Shown here in pieces: positions 1 to 5,814 of a stretch of DNA of 6,047 bases; the stretch's first letter is position 1; every line of letters begins with the position of its first letter. Source of the stretch: JAYEIA01 sp964472505. Lineage in GTDB: Bacteria; Bacteroidota; Bacteroidia; Bacteroidales; JAADGE01. The stretch is taken from contig CAYYQW010000136.1 of NCBI GenBank assembly GCA_964472505.1, positions 1 through 6,047 of the forward strand. The letters run 5' to 3'. The notes under the pieces are model-generated. The model was not told where the DNA came from. It saw nothing but the letters and a program-made list of their open reading frames with translations, and searched no databases. The translations under genes and the position numbers were made by a program.

Positions 1-11
1 CCTAACAAATA

Positions 12-19
12 GATTCAAA
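12..19. repeat. Target-site duplication, left copy (GATTCAAA)
   Basis: This 8-bp direct repeat ends one base before the MITE left end. The identical copy at 254-261 starts one base after the right end. The flanking bases outside the two copies differ, so the duplication is exactly 8 bp. Confidence 0.85.
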
Positions 20-34
20 GTAACTAATCAGTGT
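20..34 (+). repeat. Left terminal inverted repeat of the MITE
   Basis: These 15 bases are a perfect inverted match to 239-253. Similarity stops at base 16 of the element, so the visible repeat is 15 bp. It starts with GTAA, the terminal sequence typical of IS66-family elements. Confidence 0.88.
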
Positions 35-37
35 AAT

Positions 38-57
38 TGTTCCAATTTTTCGGAACA
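38..57. repeat. Small hairpin near the MITE left end
   Basis: TGTTCC (38-43) pairs with GGAACA (52-57) around an 8-nt AT-rich loop. A similar sequence (TTGTTCCG, AT-rich loop, CGGAA) recurs at 5973-5992 near the far end of the window. The function is unknown. Confidence 0.5.
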
Positions 58-119
58 TAAAAAAAAGTGTTTTTGATCCGGCTTGAAAATTCAGCGGAAA
101 CTAAACCCACCCCTGACCC

Positions 120-134
120 TTCCCCGGAGGGGAA
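120..134. repeat. GC-rich palindrome inside the MITE
   Basis: TTCCCC (120-125) pairs perfectly with GGGGAA (129-134) around a GGA loop. It follows a C-rich stretch (106-119). No T-run follows, so it does not look like an intrinsic terminator. Structured interiors are common in MITEs. Confidence 0.55.
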
Positions 135-238
135 TTGGACAGCTTCCGGCATTTCGTAAGAGGAAAATAGAAGAGACGATGTTTGATATTATATTCCAAA
201 ACAACCGAATTAAACAGAATGTCATTCATTGATGCTTA

Positions 239-253
239 ACACTGATTAGTTAC
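239..253 (-). repeat. Right terminal inverted repeat of the MITE
   Basis: This is the perfect reverse complement of 20-34 and ends in TTAC, the complement of GTAA. It lies directly against the right copy of the 8-bp direct repeat. Confidence 0.88.
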
Positions 254-261
254 GATTCAAA
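254..261. repeat. Target-site duplication, right copy (GATTCAAA)
   Basis: This is the second copy of the 8-bp direct repeat, abutting the MITE right end. It lies 17 nt before the start codon of the gene at 279, so the insertion site was in that gene's original promoter or leader region. Confidence 0.85.
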
Positions 262-278
262 TAATTAAAACCAAAATT

Positions 279-590
279 ATGTCAATACTTCTTGAATTTG
301 CAATGTTCCCAACGGATAAAGGCGACAGCGTAAGCGAATACGTAAGCCGCGTAATAAAAATGATTGATGACAGCGGAGCGGATTATCAACTCACGCCCAT
401 GGGAACCATTATAGAAACTGAAGAAATGTCATCGGCTTTGGAGTTTATCCAAAAAGCTTATGATATTTTATCACCGGAAAGCAAACGCATATACTCTACC
501 GTAAGTTTTGATATTCGGGAAGGTAAATCCGGCCGTTTAAAGCAAAAAATACAATCGGTAGAAAACAAAATCGGGAAAATAAAAACTTAA
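279..590 (+). CDS. MTH1187/YkoF-type thiamine-binding family protein
   Basis: This 103-residue cytosolic protein fits the MTH1187 family (DUF77, thiamine-binding protein superfamily), whose members are about 95-105 residues long. The family pattern is visible throughout: a hydrophobic first strand ending in a proline (residues 3-11), a helix with SEYVSRVIKMIDDSG (19-33), the central TPMGTIIE stretch (39-46), a second helix (51-62), and a strand and basic tail with DIREGK (78-83) and LKQKIQSVENKIG (87-99). Family members form ferredoxin-like alpha-beta folds that assemble into oligomers. YkoF of Bacillus binds thiamine or its pyrimidine moiety, but for the short MTH1187-like proteins the ligand is largely unproven. 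There is no signal peptide or membrane segment. The leader is A/T-rich with no Shine-Dalgarno sequence. A MITE ends 25 nt upstream and no good promoter is visible between it and the start codon. The family call is firm; ligand and role are not. Confidence 0.85.
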   Translation: MSILLEFAMFPTDKGDSVSEYVSRVIKMIDDSGADYQLTPMGTIIETEEMSSALEFIQKAYDILSPESKRIYSTVSFDIREGKSGRLKQKIQSVENKIGKIKT

Positions 591-617
591 AAAATATCCC
601 TTTTTGAATTATTTTAG

Positions 618-625
618 TAAATTTG
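618..625 (+). promoter_or_regulatory. Bacteroidota-type -7 element for the 86-residue gene
   Basis: TAAATTTG is an exact match to the TAnnTTTG -7 consensus of the Bacteroidota housekeeping sigma factor. It lies 41 nt before the ATG at 667. No TTG is found at the usual 17-23 nt upstream, so the -33 part is weak or missing. If used, it would give a leader of roughly 35 nt. Confidence 0.55.
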
Positions 626-666
626 TTCTAAGAATAATTTTTACTAACCATTTTAAAAATATAATT

Positions 667-927
667 ATGGGATATTACAGAGAAATTGACGGAAAAAAAT
701 ATGACAAAGAACTGCTGGATGCAGCCGAGGACTGTGTAAAAGGCGCCGGAGACGGCAGAATTTCGTTAGAAGATGCCAAAGCTTTACTTGAAAAAGTAAA
801 AGACGGAAATTCTTATACCGACATTGAAAAAGACACCGTTTCATATATTCGTCAAAACCTAAAATGGACGGAGCAAGCTGATGAATGGTTCCGTACCGAA
901 ATTAGAAAATGGGCTGCCGATAAGTAA
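667..927 (+). CDS. Small conserved-looking protein of unknown function
   Basis: This 86-residue soluble, charged protein begins MGYYREIDGKKYDKELLDAA. The ATG at 667 is chosen because the in-frame ATG at 604 would place the -7 promoter element (618-625) inside the coding sequence, and the 21 extra residues look like translated AT-rich leader. The protein appears mostly helical. Residues 25-40 include GAGDGRISLEDAKALL, which recalls the second half of an EF-hand loop (D-G-x-I-S followed by acidic residues and a helix). The first calcium-ligand position is not acidic, so metal binding is doubtful. The C-terminal part has a run of aromatic and basic residues (W67, W74, F75, W82) with EWFRTEIRKWA (73-83). 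I recall similar uncharacterised small proteins in other bacteria but cannot name a family. It is followed by its own terminator and so is probably monocistronic. Confidence 0.8.
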   Translation: MGYYREIDGKKYDKELLDAAEDCVKGAGDGRISLEDAKALLEKVKDGNSYTDIEKDTVSYIRQNLKWTEQADEWFRTEIRKWAADK

Positions 928-948
928 AATTGCAGCTTTTTTATTAAG

Positions 949-986
949 AAAAAAGAAACATCCAAAATTGGTTGTTTCTTTTTTTT
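949..986 (+). terminator. Intrinsic terminator after the 86-residue gene
   Basis: A-run plus GAAACA (949-960) pairs over 12 bp with TGTTTC plus T-run (973-984). The 12-nt loop can itself form a short CCA/TGG stem (962-964 with 969-971). The T-run continues to 986. It starts 21 nt after the stop codon. The A-run on the 5' side would allow function on the other strand too, but no minus-strand gene ends here. It overlaps the purD promoter. Confidence 0.8.
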
Positions 987-1000
987 ATTTTTTAATTTTG
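972..1000 (+). promoter_or_regulatory. Promoter of the purD operon
   Basis: A TTG (972-974) is separated by 18 nt from TAATTTTG (993-1000), an exact match to the -7 consensus TAnnTTTG. A second TTG (968-970) would give a 22-nt spacer. Both -33 candidates lie within the terminator hairpin of the preceding gene. Only 12 nt separate the -7 box from the purD ATG, so the mRNA leader should be just a few nucleotides. No purine riboswitch or operator could fit within the leader. Confidence 0.75.
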
Positions 1001-1012
1001 GCACAAAAACCA

Positions 1013-2281
1013 ATGAACATTTTAATTTTAGGCTCAGGCGGCAGAGAACATGCTCTGGCAAAGACTATCAGTAAAAGCCAAAACACTCAAAAACTTTTTA
1101 TCCTTCCCGGTAATGCCGGTACTGCAAAAACCGGAATAAATGTAGATATAGCACTTTCAGATTTTGAAGCAATTAAAAATTTTGCATTAGAAAAATCCGT
1201 TGAACTTATTATTTGCGGACCCGAGGACCCACTGGCAGAAGGTATTGCGGATTTTTTTGCCGGAAATCCCAAAAGCTCTAAAATTAAATTCATTGGGCCA
1301 AAACAATCAGCCGCACGTTTAGAAAGCAGCAAAGATTTTGCAAAAGCTTTTATGCAAAAGCATCAAATACCCACAGCTGCCTACCAAAGCTTTACCCCCG
1401 CTGAGAAAAACGATGCTTTTAATTTTTTGGCTCGCATGAAAGCACCCTATGTGCTGAAAGCTGACGGATTGGCTGCCGGAAAGGGAGTCATTATTACTCA
1501 GGATTTGGAAACGGCAAAAAATGCTCTGACCGAAATTTTTTCAGGAAAATTCGGTGATGCCGGAAATAAAGTAGTTATAGAAGAGTATTTAGACGGAATA
1601 GAACTTTCAGCTTTCGTACTGACCGACGGAAAAGAATACCTATTGCTCCCGGAAGCCAAAGACTACAAACGCATAGGAAAAAATGATACCGGGCTCAATA
1701 CCGGCGGTATGGGTGCTGTTTCTCCGGTTCCTTTTGCCGACAAAAGTTTTATGCAAAAAGTTGAAAATAAAATCATACAACCGACAATAAAAGGTTTACA
1801 AAACGAACAGATTCCCTACACCGGTTTTATCTTTTTTGGTTTGATGAAAGTCGGCAATGAACCTTATGTAATTGAATACAACGTTCGCTTAGGCGACCCG
1901 GAAACCGAAGTAATTTTGCCGCGCATCAAGAGCGACTTTACGGAACTTTTATCAGCCACAGCTAATCATAGCTTATCTTCTGTTTCATTAGAGATTGATC
2001 CGCAAACCGCTGCTTCAGTTATATTAGTATCCGGCGGTTACCCGGAAAGCTATCAAAAAGGACTAAAAATAAGCCAAACCGAAAATGTAAAAGACAGTGA
2101 ATTATTCCACATGGGAACCAAACAAGACAACGACCGCCTGCTTACAAACGGCGGGCGAGTTATGGCTGTAACATCATTGGCCGGCAGCATGAAAGAAGCT
2201 TTAAATATTTCGTATAAAAATGCAGAAAAAATACAGTTTGAAGGAAAATATTACAGAGATGACATTGGTTTTGATTTATAA
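1013..2281 (+). CDS. purD: Phosphoribosylamine-glycine ligase (GAR synthetase)
   Basis: PurD joins glycine to 5-phosphoribosylamine using ATP, the second step of de novo purine synthesis, in the cytosol. The product is 422 residues, the usual family length. The N-terminal domain opens with MNILILGSGGREHAL (1-15), which contributes to substrate binding. The ATP-grasp domain shows KADGLAAGKGVII (149-161), the NTGGMGAVSPVP loop (229-240) and the GARS signature RLGDPETE (292-299), which contains the metal- and ATP-binding acidic residues. The C-terminal domain ends with YYRDDIG (413-419). The ATG at 1013 is chosen over an in-frame upstream ATG at 881, because the longer form would overlap the preceding gene, its terminator and the promoter, and family members start at this motif. 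It is the first gene of a three-gene operon, with 5 nt to the next gene. All key motifs are intact. Confidence 0.97.
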   Translation: MNILILGSGGREHALAKTISKSQNTQKLFILPGNAGTAKTGINVDIALSDFEAIKNFALEKSVELIICGPEDPLAEGIADFFAGNPKSSKIKFIGPKQSAARLESSKDFAKAFMQKHQIPTAAYQSFTPAEKNDAFNFLARMKAPYVLKADGLAAGKGVIITQDLETAKNALTEIFSGKFGDAGNKVVIEEYLDGIELSAFVLTDGKEYLLLPEAKDYKRIGKNDTGLNTGGMGAVSPVPFADKSFMQKVENKIIQPTIKGLQNEQIPYTGFIFFGLMKVGNEPYVIEYNVRLGDPETEVILPRIKSDFTELLSATANHSLSSVSLEIDPQTAASVILVSGGYPESYQKGLKISQTENVKDSELFHMGTKQDNDRLLTNGGRVMAVTSLAGSMKEALNISYKNAEKIQFEGKYYRDDIGFDL

Positions 2282-2286
2282 AAAAA

Positions 2287-3288
2287 ATGCTTAAGTTTTT
2301 TAAAAATAAAAATCCGCTTTTTTTGCTGCTAATACCGGCTTTGTCGGTCTTGCTTTTATATCTGACACACAAAACGGCTGCACCGGCAGCGGAGGGTCTT
2401 TCCAAAAGTTTTCTTTCTCAACTCATATTTCCTTTAATTCCGGCTGAAGCCAACAGATTGCTTGACTTAGGATTAACATTTTTGTTTTTAAATACATTTT
2501 TATTTTTCATTCTGTATTTCATTAACTCAAAGCGCTTTGTTTTAAGCAATAATTTTCTGTACGGCTTTATGGTGTTTTTCATTTTGCTGATTATGACACA
2601 TCATGTCCGTTTTACTGAAACCTTAATAATCAACGGACTACTTGTCGGAAGTCTGTACTTTATAATACAGGCCTCGGAAAAAACACCGGCTCCTCTTCCC
2701 TATTTTAATGCAGCTTTTTTTATAAGCCTGGCAAGCCTTTTTAACACTAAGCTGATTTTCTTTTTATTAATTCTTCCGGCTGCCATTATTATTTTTAGGC
2801 AAGGTTCGTTTAAAGAATTATGGGCATCGCTTATAGGTATTTTACTGCCCTACTGGTTGTTTTTAGGATTTCATTTTTACTTTAGGGGAACTTGGCTGCC
2901 CGAGCCCAATCTGTTCGACCAATTAACTACAATTGAATTCATTAGTTTTGAATCACTTAAAGCCGAAACTCCGGCCTTAATATATCTGTTTTTTTTACTT
3001 TTAATAAGCAGTTCCTTTGTTTTTTCAAAATTCCGAAGTTTAAATACAAACCATCGACTGCATTTTGTCTTATTTATTTTCAGCTTTATTTTAAGTATTC
3101 TGATAATCATTTTAAATGCAGAACAATGGTACATGCTCCTGCCTTTTGTTGCATTTTTAGCGGGCATTCCGATTAGCTTTTATTTAAACAACGGCCGCCG
3201 AAAAATTTTTCAGGAAATCGTATTTGATCTTTTTCTTTTGTTCATCATTTTTACTCATATATCCGTTAATTTTAATCTTTTTTTATGA
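2287..3288 (+). CDS. Polytopic membrane protein, DUF6427-like
   Basis: This is a 333-residue, very hydrophobic inner-membrane protein. About nine to eleven membrane segments can be read, roughly at residues 11-27, 61-80, 90-104, 112-128, 141-171 (possibly two), 178-198, 229-247, 259-277, 282-300 and 309-328. Short polar links such as NSKR (80-83) and NNGRRK (301-306) separate them. There is no obvious catalytic motif, and the first segment is probably an anchor and not a cleaved signal. The overall pattern, with a closing segment of the LLPFVAFLAGIPIS type (284-297) followed by a basic loop and a last helix, resembles the Bacteroidota DUF6427 family, which I recall as occurring near nucleotide-metabolism genes such as purD and upp. 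The gene follows purD after 5 nt and overlaps purQ by ATGA, so it is co-transcribed with both. Its role is unknown; transport or membrane assembly are guesses only. Confidence 0.8.
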   Translation: MLKFFKNKNPLFLLLIPALSVLLLYLTHKTAAPAAEGLSKSFLSQLIFPLIPAEANRLLDLGLTFLFLNTFLFFILYFINSKRFVLSNNFLYGFMVFFILLIMTHHVRFTETLIINGLLVGSLYFIIQASEKTPAPLPYFNAAFFISLASLFNTKLIFFLLILPAAIIIFRQGSFKELWASLIGILLPYWLFLGFHFYFRGTWLPEPNLFDQLTTIEFISFESLKAETPALIYLFFLLLISSSFVFSKFRSLNTNHRLHFVLFIFSFILSILIIILNAEQWYMLLPFVAFLAGIPISFYLNNGRRKIFQEIVFDLFLLFIIFTHISVNFNLFL

Positions 3289-3980
3289 AATTAGGTGTTG
3301 TTATTTTTCCCGGTTCCAATTGCGACCACGACATGGTTCACGTTCTCCAAAACACGCTTCAACAGGAAACTGTAGAGCTTTGGCACAAAGATACCGACTT
3401 GCAAAATTGCGACGGAATTTTTCTTCCCGGAGGCTTTTCTTATGGGGATTATCTGCGTTCCGGTGCCATTGCACGTTTCTCTCCCATAATGGAAAGCATT
3501 GTGGAATTTGCTGAAAAAGGCGGTTTTGTTTTCGGTATTTGCAACGGTTTTCAAATTCTTTGCGAGTCCGGCTTGCTTCCCGGCACACTTTTACACAATG
3601 ACAACAGAAAATTCATTTGTAAAAACAGCTACATACGAGCCGAAAATACCGCTACGGCAGTTACATCCGGCTGCGAAGCTGATAAAGCTTATAAAATACC
3701 CATTGCTCACGGCGAAGGAAAATATTACGCAGACAAGGAAACCTTAAAAAAATTAAACGAAAACAAACAAATTCTTTTCAGATACTGTGACGAAAACGGA
3801 GAGATAAATCCCAAAAGCAATCCGAACGGTTCGGCTGAAAACATAGCCGGTATATGCAATGCAGAAGCTAATGTTTTTGGCATGATGCCTCATCCGGAAC
3901 GAGCTGCTTCAGAGCCACTTATGAACACTGATGGCCTGTGTATCCTAAACTCAATAATTAACTATTTGAATAAAAGCTAA
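3285..3980 (+). CDS. purQ: FGAM synthase subunit PurQ (glutaminase)
   Basis: PurQ is the class I glutamine amidotransferase subunit of phosphoribosylformylglycinamidine synthase (step 4 of purine synthesis). It releases ammonia from glutamine for PurL, with PurS holding the complex together. The 231-residue length is normal. It opens with the typical KLGVVIFPGSNCDHD (2-16). The oxyanion region LPGGFSYGDYLRSGA (47-61) is present. The nucleophile is Cys86 in GICNGFQIL (84-92), and His203 and Glu205 in MMPHPER (200-206) complete the triad. NPNGSAENIAGICN (179-192) is also typical. The start codon overlaps the stop of the membrane-protein gene (ATGA at 3285-3288), pointing to translational coupling. 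No purS or purL is in the window, so the partner subunits must be encoded elsewhere. No odd features are seen. Confidence 0.96.
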   Translation: MKLGVVIFPGSNCDHDMVHVLQNTLQQETVELWHKDTDLQNCDGIFLPGGFSYGDYLRSGAIARFSPIMESIVEFAEKGGFVFGICNGFQILCESGLLPGTLLHNDNRKFICKNSYIRAENTATAVTSGCEADKAYKIPIAHGEGKYYADKETLKKLNENKQILFRYCDENGEINPKSNPNGSAENIAGICNAEANVFGMMPHPERAASEPLMNTDGLCILNSIINYLNKS

Positions 3981-4010
3981 TTGCTAATTGAATTTTTTTT
4001 TCTAAATTTG
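3981..4010 (+). promoter_or_regulatory. Promoter of frr
   Basis: TTG (3981-3983) and TAAATTTG (4003-4010) are separated by 19 nt, an excellent match to the Bacteroidota -33/-7 promoter layout. It begins immediately after the purQ stop codon. The ATG lies 25 nt downstream of the -7 box, giving a leader of about 20 nt. No terminator is visible between purQ and frr, so some read-through from the purine operon is likely. Confidence 0.75.
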
Positions 4011-4035
4011 TCGGAAACAAAAAATTATAAGCCCC

Positions 4036-4608
4036 ATGAACGAAGACATACAATTACTCTTAGAAAGTGCAGAGGAAGAAATGCAGGAAACCATTTCATA
4101 CCTCACAAAGAAATTGGCTTCTTTACGTGCCGGAAAAGCAAATACCCACATGCTGGACGGTATAAAAGTTGATTATTACGGAACACAAACCCCCCTTACG
4201 CAAGTTGCAAATCTTAACACGCCCGATGCCCAAACCATCACCATACAGCCTTGGGAAAAAACAATGACTTCGGTTATTGAAAAAGAGATTATGAAAGCCA
4301 ACTTAGGCTTTAATCCTTCCAATAAAGGGGATATTATCTACATTAATGTTCCGCCGCTTACCGAAGAACGCCGAAAAGATTTGGTAAAAGTGGTAAAAAA
4401 AGAAGAAGAAAACAGCAAAATAAGCATCCGAGAAACCCGCCGCACGACTTTGGCTGAGATTAAAAAGCTTAAAGACGATAAAGACTCCGGCCTTTCGGAA
4501 GATGACGAACACAGAGCACAAGATGATGTTCAGGAACTCACTGATAAATACATTGCACAAGTGGAAAAAATCATTGAAGATAAGGAAAAAGAAATAATGA
4601 CCGTGTAG
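4036..4608 (+). CDS. frr: Ribosome recycling factor
   Basis: RRF works with EF-G to split the post-termination ribosome complex so that subunits can be reused; it is essential in most bacteria. The 190-residue product is close to the usual 185. The family layout is clear: a first long helix ending in LASLRAGKAN (27-36), a small beta domain with VDYYGTQTPLTQVA (45-58) and ITIQPWEK (68-75), then NLGFNPSNKGDIIYINVPPLTEER in domain II and the hinge (89-112). Two long helices follow, carrying the arginine cluster IRETRR (131-136), which corresponds to the region of E. coli Arg132, and the motif LSEDDEHRAQDDVQELTD (153-170). In many Bacteroidota frr follows pyrH; here it follows purQ, but it has its own promoter. 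The leader shows no Shine-Dalgarno sequence. The 3' untranslated part carries a heptamer array before the terminator. Confidence 0.97.
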   Translation: MNEDIQLLLESAEEEMQETISYLTKKLASLRAGKANTHMLDGIKVDYYGTQTPLTQVANLNTPDAQTITIQPWEKTMTSVIEKEIMKANLGFNPSNKGDIIYINVPPLTEERRKDLVKVVKKEEENSKISIRETRRTTLAEIKKLKDDKDSGLSEDDEHRAQDDVQELTDKYIAQVEKIIEDKEKEIMTV

Positions 4609-4629
4609 TAATTAGATTTAAGTATTAAG

Positions 4630-4692
4630 ATATAAGATATAAGATATAAGATATAAGATGTAAGATGTAAGATGTAAGATGTAAGATGTAAG
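4630..4692. repeat. Heptanucleotide tandem array, two unit variants
   Basis: Nine perfect-length 7-bp units lie head to tail: four ATATAAG (4630-4657) followed by five ATGTAAG (4658-4692). The two variants differ by one base and occupy separate blocks. Degenerate sequence flanks the array: TATTAAG before it, and ATGTTG then ATTGTTG after it (to about 4708). The unit is not a multiple of three and lies between a stop codon and a terminator, so it is not coding. It should be transcribed as part of the frr 3' end. Such arrays commonly grow and shrink by replication slippage. Confidence 0.93.
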
Positions 4693-4734
4693 ATGTTGAT
4701 TGTTGATGCTTAAAAAGACTTGTATCTTCAGCAT

Positions 4735-4769
4735 AAAAAAGCTCAATCTCCGAGAGATTGAGCTTTTTT
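4735..4769. terminator. Two-way terminator between frr and trpS
   Basis: A perfect 16-bp stem is formed by six A plus GCTCAATCTC (4735-4750) and GAGATTGAGC plus six T (4754-4769), with a 3-nt CGA loop. The A-run and T-run on either side make it a U-tailed hairpin in both directions. It lies between two convergent genes, 18 nt from the trpS stop and about 126 nt from the frr stop, and can end both transcripts. Confidence 0.93.
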
Positions 4770-4787
4770 GTTAATCCTGACGGATTT

Positions 4788-5777
4788 TTAAAATTTTCTG
4801 AAGCCGATTATCTCACGCACATCTTTAAGCGTCTGAACAGTGTTTTTTCGGGCTTTTTCGGCACCGGTTTCGGCTACTTCGCGCAAATATTTTTCATTGC
4901 TTTGAATATCCAATATGCGCTCTCTTACGGGAGCCGTGAAATTAATAATATCCTCGGCCAATTGTTTTTTCAAATCACCGTAGCGTATGCTTGCTTTATT
5001 ATATTCATCCCGGAAAAACTGTACCGTATCCGGTTTTGAAACCAAATTCATCAGCAGAAATAAATTTTTTACCGGTTCGCTCATTTCGGAGTTTTCGCTT
5101 TGAGGGCCGGCATCCGTAACGGCACGCATTACTTTTTTGCGAATGCTTTTGGGGTCTTCCGAAAGATAAATTCCGTTTCCGGCTGTTTTTCCCATTTTCC
5201 CGCTGCCGTCCAAACCGGGAACTTTTACCAGCTGCTCTCCGAAATTATATGGCTCCGGCTCCGGAAAATAGTCCGTTTTATACATGTGATTAAAACGTTT
5301 GGCAAATTTACGCGCCATCTCCAAATTTTGTTCCTGATCTTTTCCAACCGGCACTTTATGCGCTTTATGAATTAAAATGTCGGCCGCCATAAGCACCGGA
5401 TAAGTTAACAAACCGGCATTAACATTATCGGGCTGTGTTCGTACTTTATCTTTAAAAGAAGTGGTACGTTCCAGCTCACCTACATAAGCATTCATATTCA
5501 AAAGCAAATAAAACTCAGGAATCTCCGGCACATCACTCTGCACATAAATGGCTGATTGTTCGGGATCCAATCCGGCTGCCAAATATTCCGCCAATACGGT
5601 TTTTACGTTATTGTGTAAATCCTCGGGAGTGGGATATGTTGTTAAAGAATGATAATCAGCAATAAAGAAATAGCAATTATTCTTTTCCTGCATTTTTACA
5701 AAATTCTTTACCGCTCCAAAATAATTGCCCAAGTGTAAATTTCCGGTTGAGCGTATTCCGCTTAATACTGTTTCCAT
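4788..5777 (-). CDS. trpS: Tryptophanyl-tRNA synthetase
   Basis: TrpRS is a class I aminoacyl-tRNA synthetase that charges tRNA-Trp in the cytosol and normally works as a homodimer. The 329-residue length is typical of the bacterial form. The start METVLSGIRSTG matches the usual N-terminus. The HIGH-type motif is HLGN (15-18), preceded by the conserved STGN. AYVGELERTTSFKDK (97-111), the Rossmann-fold stretch LLTYPVLMAADIL (123-135) and VPVGKDQEQNLE (142-153) are family hallmarks. The KMSKS-type loop reads KMGKT (194-198) within GSGKMGKTAGNGI, a variant that keeps both lysines and the methionine. An in-frame ATG 23 codons upstream (5844-5846) is rejected because the extension would cover the -7 promoter box and has no family counterpart. 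The gene is convergent with frr and shares its terminator. No leader peptide or T-box is visible upstream. Confidence 0.96.
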   Translation of the reverse strand: METVLSGIRSTGNLHLGNYFGAVKNFVKMQEKNNCYFFIADYHSLTTYPTPEDLHNNVKTVLAEYLAAGLDPEQSAIYVQSDVPEIPEFYLLLNMNAYVGELERTTSFKDKVRTQPDNVNAGLLTYPVLMAADILIHKAHKVPVGKDQEQNLEMARKFAKRFNHMYKTDYFPEPEPYNFGEQLVKVPGLDGSGKMGKTAGNGIYLSEDPKSIRKKVMRAVTDAGPQSENSEMSEPVKNLFLLMNLVSKPDTVQFFRDEYNKASIRYGDLKKQLAEDIINFTAPVRERILDIQSNEKYLREVAETGAEKARKNTVQTLKDVREIIGFRKF

Positions 5778-5806
5778 AATGAATAATTTGTTTGTATAAA
5801 CCTTTG

Positions 5807-5814
5807 CAAAAATA
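5807..5814 (-). promoter_or_regulatory. Probable -7 element for trpS
   Basis: Read on the minus strand this is TATTTTTG, an exact match to TAnnTTTG, 29 nt before the trpS ATG. No TTG lies at the normal 17-23 nt upstream; the nearest (5844-5846) is 29 nt away, so only half of the promoter is recognisable. It supports the METVLS start and not the longer reading frame. Confidence 0.5.

Larger units (their letters stand above)
20..253. mobile_element. 234-bp MITE with GTAA termini, IS66-type
   Basis: The left end reads GTAACTAATCAGTGT (20-34) and the right end is its exact reverse complement (239-253). The element is bounded on both sides, with no gap, by the 8-bp direct repeat GATTCAAA (12-19 and 254-261), as expected for a target-site duplication. 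There is no open reading frame of useful size inside, so it cannot encode its own transposase and must be moved in trans. IS66-family insertion sequences characteristically have ends beginning GTAA and make 8-bp duplications, so an IS66-type transposase is the inferred mobiliser; no such gene is in the window. The interior holds two short hairpins (38-57 and 120-134). The perfect ends and duplication suggest a fairly recent insertion. The boundaries are well supported; the family assignment is an inference. Confidence 0.85.

Noticed and set aside
272..279. Minus-strand TAATTTTG match just before the first gene
   Set aside because: No minus-strand gene lies to its left, and the region there is the non-coding MITE.
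604..666. In-frame 21-codon extension of the 86-residue protein
   Set aside because: It contains the TAAATTTG promoter box, and the extra residues read as translated AT-rich leader.
881..1012. In-frame 44-codon extension of purD upstream of 1013
   Set aside because: It would overlap the end of the preceding gene, its terminator and the purD promoter, and PurD proteins start at the MNILILGSGG-type motif.
4623..4708. Possible CRISPR array or direct-repeat origin
   Set aside because: The units are 7 bp, contiguous and without spacers. No cas genes, DnaA-type boxes or replication genes are present, so a simple tandem repeat is the better explanation.
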